From Tipula vernalis (Eukaryota; Arthropoda; Insecta; Diptera; Tipulidae), in NCBI GenBank assembly GCA_958295665.1, contig OY282559.1, forward strand, positions 133,589,241 to 133,653,240: a stretch of 64,000 nucleotides of DNA, in the 5' to 3' direction. The notes below the pieces were generated by a model that was not told the origin of the DNA, ran no database searches, and saw nothing but the letters and a program-made list of their open reading frames with translations. Positions 54,481 to 64,000 of this stretch are shown in pieces. The translations under genes and the position numbers were made by a program. The first letter of the stretch is position 1. Each line of letters opens with the position of its first letter.

Positions 54481-57414
54481 CAAGACCGTAGTTCTGATCA
54501 CTCCATGAGGTTTCAGCCCTTTATATTTTCTAATTTGCAACACTTTTCCAGCGACAGCCGATTTGACAGCTAACATCTGGTTTGCCCTAAGTTTGCAAAT
54601 TTAATTCGAAAATCGTAGTTTAGTTTGCGAGACTTTAACCACATTGAATGAATGGAATGGCGTTAATGTGGAATAGCTGTAGTTTCAACAAGATTGTCCG
54701 ACATATCACACAGCGTACACCTCAATCGATTTATTGAAGGACAGTTTCGATGAATGCATAATTTCGCGTAATGAACCTATGTATTGGCTCCCAAGATATC
54801 ATGTAGACTAAGCGGCACAATATTGCGAACAGTATCGTCACCATACCTGGGGGGCTCTTACGCATCTTCGGAAGTGTATGGTGAAAAATGTACCTAACTT
54901 AATAAGTTAAGTAGTGTATTTCTGGGTCGCGATTTCTGGATATTGAGTCATCCAATTACAATATACCACAAAAAATTTCCAATTTCTCATACACACGGCT
55001 TAAACAAAGAGAAAACGTTTCTTGTAATTTTGTTGCACACACTTTTTACCAAACCTTTGTGATAAATCACAAAATAAATCTCTCACCTTTGATTGTGTGT
55101 AAATATTTACCATTTCTTCGTATTATATACTTATATCATTTGCTCTTACATATACTTATTGAAAAATTGTTCAATTCATTCATGAACTAGAAATTTCAAA
55201 AGACGGAAGAAAATAAAAAAATTTTAATGAAATTTAAGATGCAAATAAAATGCAACAGGAAATTAATAAATTTCACTTGAAATATTTATGCATCAAAAAA
55301 TTTGTTTCGGTTGCATTCCATACAATAAAGTTGCCCATGTCCAAATCCATTTATAAGCGGATCAGGATAATTATTTCAAGTCGAACTTGAATTGGAGTTA
55401 CTTATAGTCGAACTTTGACCAGATGTTCTGTAGACACAATATGTACATACATATAAGAACAGATCCGCTTGACTCACTGCACATACATTTATTTATAAAA
55501 CTCTAAAGTCTTATAAAATCGCAAAAATTTATAATTTTCATTGTGTTTATAATCTCATGTGAATATCTTCTTCTTTAGAGTATTTTTTTTATCGACACCG
55601 CGCGCATAATATCTTCTTAGTCGTCTTCTTTTTATATTCAACGTCGTAGTGTTTTTTTTTTTTGTTGTATTTTATTAAATTGCTAAAAAAGAACCAAAGA
55701 CTTATATACAATTGAATGATCGCGCATATACTCGCGAGTATAGAAGAAGAAGTTAAATCCGTCTTTTATTAAAAAAAAAAAAAAAATATTTTGAAACTCG
55801 CTGGTTTTTGAAGACTTTAGACTTAACGAATCGTAAATTCGTGGTAAAACAAATTACACTTTTTAGGGGGTCTTAGAATATAAAAATAGTATTATCTAAC
55901 ACAAATTATTAATTTATATACAGATGTGGATTTTTGTTTTGATTGAACCCGTTATTTTGATATATGGTGTCACCCACTTTAAAACTATTTAGGTATGTAA
56001 AGTGAACCAGATTACGGGCAACAACAGGTGAATTAATTTGATAATTAATAATAAACACCGACCGTATTATTTGGTATACCTTCCTTTATATTTGACAATT
56101 TTTTTTTTTTGTTAACCCGGAAACTATTTAACTCTAATCTAGGTAATTAAATATAGTTTTTCATTATTATTTAAATAAATACTAGAGAATTAAGCTATCA
56201 AATCTGTAATCAATTTTTAAATTGGTTTAACCTTCACATTCCTACCATTTCTAAAAGACATAGAAATGAAAACAAAAAAAATCGACAACTTCTTTTTCTT
56301 ACATACATATTTACGTACATTTACATTACAATGTCTTATTTTGTATATTATATAGTATAAGACAAGTATAACATTCTGTTAGCCATTAAATGAAATAACT
56401 GTTAATTATTAGTACGCGTTTTAGTTTAATTGGAATTTGTCTATATACATACATATGTACATATCGTCGATTCGATCACATATTTAAATTGAACGAACAA
56501 CTATAAATTGTTAATTGAAATGTAACAACTATATATAACAACAACAACAAATAATTATGTGAGGTGGATTTTTTTTATTGCACCTGTCATTAGTTGAATG
56601 GAGAAATAGTTAACTAGAAATAAATTCCTAATCACCTTTCTAATCAAGCAAAACCATCGCTTTACAATTTTTACGAGATCATCCCAAATAAAACATTCTG
56701 GCAAATATCAATCTTGCGGCTGAGATCACCATTTGACTCTAACTATTGAACTGAACTGGTTAAAATATGCTGGATTCTTTGCAGCCTTTTTTAAACTTCT
56801 AGAGATTAAGCCGTAGGCAAAACATACAATTGCCAATGAACAATCTATTTGTTTGACCTATATAACCCCCAGTTACTATCACGTTCAAGAAAATGTTTGA
56901 CTGTACAAAACGAGCTCACTTGTTGGAGCAATGAAGTAACGAAAAACTTAAATGAAGCTGTTGGCCCCCAGCAAAAAAAAACAATGAATGGAACCAGTGA
57001 CATAATAACTGTATTATGTGCGATGATGTTTTGAATATAAGATGATAACATACAAGACTCAGAAGTCGAGGTCGAGACATTCAAACTATAATACTTAAGC
57101 TCAATACCAGCAACATCAATAAGCCACAATTATGACACATCACATTCCATACGGAGCAATAAACGAGTTATGAGTGAGTCAAACAAAAAAACAGAAACTT
57201 TCAAAATAATGTTACTGAAGTTAGCAGAAACATTTCATTTTTTTGATATTTTGTACCGACTTTTTGACCAACTAGTCGATTTCATAATTTCCTTTACCGT
57301 TTTACCTCAGACTTCAAAGCTTCTAATTGGATTCTGATGAAACTTTATCACCTTTAACTCTTTCTTATAATTTTGGTTATTTTTTCTTAATTTCTGTTTT
57401 TCGTTGCAAAATAA
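54481..57414. other. Unassigned AT-rich DNA
   Basis: No protein motif or long repeat. Contains T/A homopolymers and ACATACATATGTACATAT (56447-56464), a word common in higher-fly noncoding DNA. The frames at 56845-57129 are unrecognised. Confidence 0.45.
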
Positions 57415-57437
57415 TTTTTTTTTTTTTTTTTAAATAA

Positions 57438-58760
57438 TTAAATACAACTGCCCAATTCCAAAGGTTTCTGCCTTTGAAGTCTTCTTACTGCATTGGTGGT
57501 ATCCAACAAACTTCGTATGTCTGCATTTTGGTGCCGAGATATCCGCTGAATGTGTTTCTTCGCATGATTTTGTATTTCTTCACTTACATATTCCATGCTT
57601 AATTCCCTATGGAGGTTATCATTTCTAATGTATCATGGTACGTTTACAATGCCACGCAGCACTTTGTTTTGAAAACATTGAATCATTTGAAAATTTGTCG
57701 TCTTGGTATAACCCCAAAGTTGAATACCGTAGGTCCATACTGGTTTAAGTATTTGCTGATATAATAGCAATTTGTTATTTATTGTAAGCTCAGAGTTTCT
57801 ACCTATTAGCCAATACATTTTCCTATATTTGATGTTCAATTCTTCTTTTTTCTTTTTAACATGCTCTTTCCATCTAAGCTTGCAATCGAGAGTCATGCCG
57901 AGGTATTTGGCTGTATTTGCATTTGGAACCGGCCTTGAATTAAGTTCCACTGGAATCCAATTAACTTTCTGGTTTGTGAAGTTTACGTGAACCGATTTTG
58001 CCTCGTTTAGGCTAATGCGCCATTTCTCTGTCCAACTACTCACTGTGTCGGTTGCTTTTTGAAGTTTGGTCGTTGCTTCTGTTATACAGTTTCCAGTCGC
58101 CAGAATTGCTGTATCGTCTGCAAATGATGCTATGGTGGCACCTTCTGTATTTGGCATATCTTTGGTGTGCAGGATGTACAATGTAGGAACCAGTACGATA
58201 CCCTGTGGTATGCCTGCTGATATTCTCTTTATAGTTCAGAGTACTCTCGGTTATATTTTACTCGGAAATGGCGGTCTGCGATATAAGATTTAGGAATTTG
58301 ATAGAATTGCTTAGGTAGATCTCGATGCAATTTAAATTCCAGTCCTTGGTGCCAAAATTTGTTGAAAGATTGTGCTACATCTAAGAAGACGCTGGAGCAT
58401 ATATCTTCTTATTCTCAAGTGCATCTTCGATTATGTCCGTTATTCTGTGAACGTGTTCTATCGTAGAGTGATTCTTCTCTAAACCCAAATTGGTGTGGTG
58501 GAATCAAATTTCTCTCTTCTATTATTGGCTTGAGTCTCTTGAGCAGTAATTTTTCATATAATTTTGAAATTACAGGAAGTAGTGAAATCGGTCTGTACGA
58601 CTTTTTATCGTTCGCTGGTTTGCCTGGTTTGGGGATCATAATTACTTCAGCAACCTTCCATTGTTGTGGGATATATTTTAGTCTGAAGACCGCATTGATA
58701 ATTTGAACCAATTTTCGTAGTCCCTTCTCGGGAATGGCTTTTACAAGTCGGCACATGCAT
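57438..58760 (-). pseudogene. Jockey ORF2 reverse transcriptase and C-terminus
   Basis: 58415-58756 has VAEVIMIPKPGKPANDKKSY, RPISLLPVISKLYEKLLL and LIPPHQFGFREES. About 58190-58400 (damaged) includes the SSVFLDVAQSFNK region with motif A. 57633-58181 has ASFADDTAILATGN (motif C), WRISLNEAKSVHVNFTNQK and AKYLGMTLDCKLRWKEHV. The last piece, to TAA 57438-57440, has HAKKHIQRISRHQNADIRSL and ends RRLQRQKPLELGSCI, the Jockey C-terminus. No RNase H, as expected for Jockey. Confidence 0.9.
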
Positions 58761-59871
58761 TTTGGTTCTTTTTAATCCCTTTGTTGCTTTCCAAAGAGAA
58801 TAATCAGTATCTTTATATTCGGTAAGACCATTTAATTACCTGTTAATAGTTTCGTTTTTAATTTCTTTTATAAGTTGTTTTAGTTTATTGCATAGAAAAT
58901 TGAGGATTTGTTTGGTTTTCCGGGGCGCATGTCCTTTGCCAGGTCTTTCTTGCCTTCCGTTTCTCTCTAACTAACTCCCTGACCTCAATAGGATAATTTT
59001 GATTCCTACGGGATTCGGTGTGACTAGCAGGAGAACTTTCCCATGCTGCTTGTTGAATAGTACTGTTAAATACCTCTAGTTCGTCTTCCAACTGTACCGG
59101 TATTTTAATCGGCACTCGAAGATTTATTTGCATTTCAATTAGTTCTTGGAATAGGTCCCAGTTAGTTCCATTATTTGTTAATTTAGGCAGGTTATCCTTA
59201 TTAATTATCATTGTGCTGAGAGTCATGATAACAGGAGTATGATCGGAATATATCCCTTCGCTGTTTTCAATGTACATGTAATCCTCAAAGATCCCTTTCG
59301 TTATAAAGAAATCAATGAGATCTGGTATTTTATTTATATTAGCAGGCCAGTATGTTGGTTTACCTCCAGAGTGGAACTCGCAGTTATTTACTCGTCCGGC
59401 TTCGAATAGCTCTTTTCCTTTATGGGTTGTAAGTCTTGATCCCCAATAGGTGTTTTTTGCGTTAAAGTCACCACCATTAATAAAACTCGATCCTAGTGAT
59501 CTAAAGAGTCTTCTTTGTTTAGATTATAGCGTGGAAGGCAGTAGATAGAGGAAATACTGTATTCATTATTATTGTTAGTTTCAACTTTTATGGTTTTAAC
59601 TTGCATACTTTCTTCTTCGATACTAGGGTTTTCATAATGTTTGAGATTGTTTTTTACTCTTACTGTTGATCCTCCTCTGGGTTTTCCTCCTGGGTGAACA
59701 GCATGGTAACATTCATAATCACGTATTTTAATAAATGACGTTTTTGTCAAATAGCTCTCCGATATAAGGCATATATCTATTTTTTCTAAATTTAGAAAAA
59801 ATGTCTAACTCTGGGACATGCTGCGCTAGTCCGTTCGCGTTTCAGGTGACAATTCTTAATGTTCTGCTCAT
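58761..59871 (-). pseudogene. Jockey ORF2 endonuclease and linker
   Basis: ATG at 59869-59871 starts MSRTLRIVT followed by TGA (59842-59844) where the family has Trp, then NANGLAQHVPEL. 59493-59750 has ECYHAVHPGGKPRGGSTVRV. About 59400-59480 carries the GGDFNAKNTYWGS-type block in a damaged frame. 58885-59277 has GIYSDHTPVIMTLST (SDH catalytic pair), then the linker (EVRELVREKRKARKTWQR). Confidence 0.85.
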
Positions 59872-61291
59872 TTAGTATAGGAGCCGTTTTGCTAGCCGTA
59901 TATTTATGGCTTCTATGCTTCGACAAATCCTTTCAAGGGGGTTATCATTCATAGCATTAGATGATTGCTGTACAATTTGTGAATAACTTTTCCGCTCTGT
60001 ACCTATACCTGGTGGTTTTGGCTCAGTTTGGGTTTTAGTTGGTTTCTCTTCTCTGGTAACCCTAGGGTTTTGAGGAAACTGATGCGTTTTGTTTCTTAAT
60101 TTTTGAAGTTATTTGGTTACTTCACAGCCTCTATAATTTTCAGGATGATACTCTTTACACTTTATACATTTTGCAGGGGTGTTTCTACTTTCTGTACACT
60201 CTTTCGCGTTGTGTTTTCCAGCACATTTTACGCATCTTGGCTCCCGTCTGCAATATTTTTGCGTGTGGTTGAAACCTTGGCAGCCTCGTGTTTTCCTTTA
60301 GCGGTTCTATTTTAACCCTCATATTGAGAATTGCTTTGATGTTGAAGATGTTTTCAACTTTCTCCTTTTTGTTAAACGTAAGCATGAAGAGTGGAAGCTC
60401 CCTTTTTTGACTTGATTGTTCTCACCTCTCTCTCGTTTTAGGATGTTTACTGCATCTTCTATTTGCAGATCTTTTGCCTTTAGGTCCTCAATTATGTCCT
60501 CCTTCTTACACGTTGGATGAAGGCCTCTGGCCAAAACCTTAATTGCGCGTTCGTTTTTATCTTCGTATGTGAACCATTCTTTACCTTCCGCATTGAGCTT
60601 TGTTGCTAGAGCTCTATATGTATCGGAATCTGGTGTATTGATTTTCCACACGTTATTGTTTAGTTATACTACTCTATATTCCTTAGCTGTCACTGATTTC
60701 ATTATAGATTGTATACTAGCAAATTCTGTTATGCCGATTACATTATTGGCGGAGGAGCCTTTTCTTTCGGTACAACCTTTTGTTGCCGATTTTCTTGCTG
60801 TTGCTGGTGAGCTGGTTTGGTATTAGTATCACCAGTTACCTACTAATACATTAGTTTGCGAATGATCTTCAACTTCAGGCGAGAATTCTGCTTTTCGTTT
60901 TTTGGTAGATCTTTTCTTCCTTTTCAGTACCCAATCTGTCTCTCATGAGATCCTCTTTATCAGTATGGAACTCATTGTTATAACTGGTGTGAGTACTTGC
61001 TTCATTATAGCAAGTTAGCGGGTTTTCAGAAATCTCCATTGGTGTGGGCTTCTTCAATTCTTCATTTTCTTTTTTTAGTTTTTCAATTTCGCTTCTTAGT
61101 TGGAATAAAAGTACATCTACTTCACTAAGTTTTCGACAGAGTTCAGCGTTTTCATCTTTCTGCTGATTTGCAGAGTTAGTATGATTGTTTGGTGATCTTA
61201 ACAATATTGAACTTCTTTCGAATGGGTTTAGCAATGATTGACTCACCCCAGAATCCATTGAGCCAGCCTCGTAAGAGGGTGGATTAGCCAA
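59872..61291 (-). pseudogene. Jockey ORF1 (gag-like RNA-binding protein), frameshifted
   Basis: The N-terminal frame to 60875 has a coiled-coil-like stretch (VDVLLFQLRSEIEKLKKENE) and no ATG at its opening (the first codon is TTG), so the start is uncertain. 60319-60651 has EWFTYEDKNERAIKVLARGL and HPTCKKEDIIEDLKAK, the pre-zinc domain of Jockey ORF1. About 60100-60330 in another frame encodes three CCHC knuckles (CQGFNHTQKYC, CVKCAGKHNAKEC, CIKCKEYHPENYRGC). It ends at TAA 59872-59874. Coats element RNA in intact copies. Confidence 0.85.
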
Positions 61292-61330
61292 CTGGGTAGT
61301 TGGTTTACCACCTTGGGTATTATTTCCTTT

Positions 61331-62589
61331 TTGTGTTGTATTTATTGCTTTAAAACTGCTTCATAATAAATGACAAAATTTTCAATTCGCCCAAGAATTA
61401 TTAATATCAAGCAATGAAACTTGGTACCCAGAGTTTTTGGGTCGCTGATAACGAATTTATATGGTCCAAATTTTATAATTCATTTTAAAGAGGCCGAACC
61501 CGCTGAAAATTAATAATTTTGAAAATAAATTCAGAAATAGTGTCTCAAAAACCCTTTTTTACCAGGTTTTGTGCTAAATTTTCAAATATTTCAGGAAACC
61601 CACTATACTCTCTAGTAGTAATTTATCTTGAAACTTAGTCTTGAACTGGTAATTTGTCTTGAAATTGATAGTGTCTCCAAAATTTCAGGCGATTATGACA
61701 AGAAAAAATTTCAGGCTGAGTTGTGGAGGCGAAATAGATACAAAATTCGGGCTTATAAAGGAAATAAATTGGGATTTATCACCCATTTAAGGGGGATAAT
61801 CCCTTTCAAGTGGGAGGGAGTGGTGGAGTACGGTCACTTTTTCGCATATAATTCGGTTATTTTACAATATAAGGAAAAAATATTAGATAACGTAGTTGGT
61901 TATTAAATTCATTTGTTTTAGACACAGAAATTCGAGTATAAAGGGATAGTCTAGCTGAATGAAGAAAGGGTCGAAAATGGGGTCTTCACCCATTTTACTG
62001 GGTTGCGCGGTCTCGTTTTCGGCCTCGATTATTTTGCATTTTAGGACAAAATATTAAATGCAAAGTTGTTCTATGGGAAATTTCTTTCGATATATCGTCA
62101 TGTACGTTCTAACTTGTCCTACACGCCATTTTTAAATGTATACAGGAATTCAATTTTAAACTTTAAACAAAAAAGGTTTACTCTCCAAATGAACTTTCTA
62201 ATGTTGATTAATTTTTATATAAAGGCTCGACATCTATAAAGGTGTCCATTATTCTGTCTGCCTGTCGATTGGCGCTAATCTCAGAAACTATTCAACTAAG
62301 TTTGATGGAATTTTCGCCATATACTGGGTATTCTCTGCTAGTAGTTTTAGGCTACAGTTTATAAAAATCGGTTGTGTATTTTTAGAGTTTTGGTACAGTT
62401 TGTGGAAGAGATCCTTTTTTAACTTTACTATCGACTAAAAAAAATTCTAAAAATTTACAAACTAGGTAACCTGCTTTTATTTATTTTTCATTTCTGGGCG
62501 TGACTAATAATATAAAATATTATGTAATGGTAGTGAGAATAGAGAAATTTTCAATTTTTTTATATAGTTTCCTATATACCAACTCATCC
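61331..62589. other. Unassigned DNA between Jockey and the palindromic MITE
   Basis: No known protein. The frame 61628-61906 (WRRNRYKIRAYKGNKLGFIT) lacks a recognised family and is flanked by stops. TGTCTGCCTGTCGATTGGCGC near 62255 is a low-complexity word often found in dispersed insect repeats. Confidence 0.4.
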
Positions 62590-62592
62590 TTA

Positions 62593-62783
62593 AGGTTGAT
62601 TCACCAGATTTGTCCATTGTGCTCGTCAAGAAAATTACAACTTGACGGAGTTAAAAACCGAGTTAAAAATATGTTATCTCTCTTTTGTGTCCAACGAGAT
62701 AACATATTTTTAGCTCGGTTTTCAATTCCGTCATGTTGTGATTTTCTTGAAGAGCTCAATGGACAAATCTGGTGAATCAACCT
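62593..62783. mobile_element. Palindromic MITE with TTA target duplication (Harbinger-like)
   Basis: The whole 191-bp element is a foldback: arms 62593-62680 and 62696-62783 pair at about 90 percent with a 15-base loop. The ends AGGTTGATTCACC and GGTGAATCAACCT are perfect complements, flanked by TTA (62590-62592 and 62784-62786). A 3-bp TWA duplication is characteristic of PIF/Harbinger elements. No coding capacity. Confidence 0.85.
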
Positions 62784-62786
62784 TTA

Positions 62787-64000
62787 CGTTGTTTCTTAAT
62801 TCAGAGAGAATTTCTGATGGCTCTGAGTTTTAAACCAATACTGTAACATTAGGGACAAAGAACAGATTTTTTTTTTGTTTTCATTGGAACAATATTTTTG
62901 ATTTTGTATTCTGTGTCTAAAATAATTAAATGTTTTGTTGCTTTGTTAATTTAATCAGATAGTTAACCAAATTGATCTTATATATTTGATGCTTATAGTT
63001 ATTCCTTTTCTTGAATAACGTTTTCAGTGACTTATTTCACGTAGAACATTTGCATAAATTGTTTAATATTTTCCGGTGTCATATTCCTCATTAGTGGTTG
63101 CGTATCATCATTTTATTAATCAAACGAAATATCTGGTATAATTTTTTTTTTTAGATTTTGTGTGTTTTAGTGTACACAAATTGGAATTTATATGTGAAAA
63201 AGAAAAATTCGAGAAGGAAATCTTGTTTAGGCCGTTCGAACAACAGTAGTTAAGAAAGAACGTTTACCAAACCAAACTATAATAGATCCCGAACATTGCT
63301 CTCAGACAATGCGAGAGCTCAGAAGAAATGCGTGACAGATTGTCTTTAGATAATGGAAGACATTTTAACTAAAAGCAAAGGTTAACACTTTCGAAAAGAA
63401 TGATTCAGATAACGGTAAATCGAGAAAGTTAAGCTTTACGAAGAGCAGTTGAAACACCACTTTTAAGATTAAATAAAAATAGATTAAATAAAGCATCCGA
63501 AAATACACGCCGCGCATTTCATTTATAGCTGAATAAGCCTTAATATGTGAGACGTGAGACAATCTTTTCGGAGGGTAAAGATCGAGGAGGATCTCGTGCA
63601 TCCTGTGATTTTAGTGGATAGTGTCAAGGAAGCAATCTCCTAGTGATTAGTAAGTTAATTCATTTTTCTTTTTTTATCTTTATTATACATCAGCACTTAA
63701 CAAAGTTTCAAGGAGGGTTCTGAATAAATATCCACCCCAATCTGACGAGACCCTAACCAAGGCATGTGTGCTGACTCAGGTAATGTTTGAAGTATTTCTG
63801 TTGACGGGTCGCTTTTTCATGCTATTAAGTTTACCTGGGTTGCAGAATGCAGTCCCGTCACATAGGCAATGCAATTTCTTAAATAAATTTGCAGAAAAAG
63901 CTTAAAAAAGTTGTTATATAAAACTAAACTCATTATTTTATAGTGTAAAAGTTTGAATTTGACTCATTGTATGTGATGAGTAAGGAGGATAAAAATGGTA
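62787..64000. other. Unassigned AT-rich DNA at the window end
   Basis: I see no motif. The minus-strand frame at 63365-63601 is unrecognised. Confidence 0.4.

Larger units (their letters stand above)
57415..61330 (-). mobile_element. Jockey-clade LINE with poly(A) tail
   Basis: Minus strand: ORF1 (about 61291-59872), ORF2 (59871-57438), then eight bases and a 17-base A tail (T17 at 57415-57431). On the minus strand the ORF1 stop TAA is immediately followed by the ORF2 ATG (TAAATG, 59874-59869). Both ORFs have frameshifts and stops. The 5' end is set only approximately and no target duplication was found. It is a different, more complete Jockey copy than 48870-50135. Confidence 0.88.

Noticed and set aside
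60103..60315. 70-codon plus-strand cysteine-rich hydrophobic frame
   Set aside because: Antisense of the three zinc knuckles of the Jockey ORF1.

Overview
The window is AT-rich, non-coding and transposon-dominated eukaryotic DNA. It suggests an insect, most likely a fly (Diptera). The reasons are the mix of element families (LOA-like, Jockey and R1-clade LINEs; Ty3/Gypsy and BEL/Pao LTR elements; an EnSpm/CACTA-like transposase; hAT-like and Harbinger-like MITEs), introns of about 43-73 nt in one gene remnant, and the ATACATATGTAC-type motifs in the AT-rich stretches. The species cannot be read from the sequence. I see no complete host gene, rRNA, tRNA, CRISPR array or prokaryotic feature.

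Layout. From 1 to 13370 runs a degenerate heptamer (TCTAAAG) array with internal tandem duplications of about 1.47, 1.03 and 0.28 kb. Into it have inserted an old LOA-like LINE (395-3438), a young 5'-truncated LOA-like LINE (6681-8946, perfect 10-bp target-site duplication), an unidentified GC-rich transcribed-looking island (about 9041-9820) and a 200-bp hAT-type MITE (10713-10912). From 13371 to 15756 lies non-repetitive DNA with two weak candidate signal-peptide exons. From 15757 to 21640 lies a decayed Ty3/Gypsy element (- strand) whose integrase core is split by another copy of the young LINE family (15857-19664). From 22850 to 24530 lies a GAGTTG-rich array, at 26930-27420 a 124-bp tandem repeat, and at 27945-29560 a dead R1-clade LINE (- strand).

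From about 33926 to 44108 lies a second Ty3/Gypsy element (- strand), interrupted by a nearly complete LOA-like LINE (34887-40554, + strand) carrying ORF1 with a DUF4780-like domain and ORF2 with endonuclease, reverse transcriptase and RNase H. A foldback element (44109-44314) follows. Next, on the minus strand, are an EnSpm/TNP2-like transposase (45048-47153) and an upstream gene remnant with splice signals (47217-48620). Then come a Jockey fragment (48870-50135), a TATCGATA cluster (50150-50279), a BEL/Pao element (50290 to about 53140), a second GAGTTG/ATGATGG repeat block (53400-54480), a Jockey LINE with poly(A) tail (57415 to about 61330) and a palindromic MITE (62593-62783).

The genes shown are parts of independent selfish elements. 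All the large coding units carry stops, frameshifts or deletions, so nothing here looks autonomously active. The useful biology is stratigraphic: insertions inside insertions, preserved empty sites, and target-site duplications that order the events. Note that some open frames begin at GTG or TTG; in this eukaryotic setting I did not treat those as true starts.
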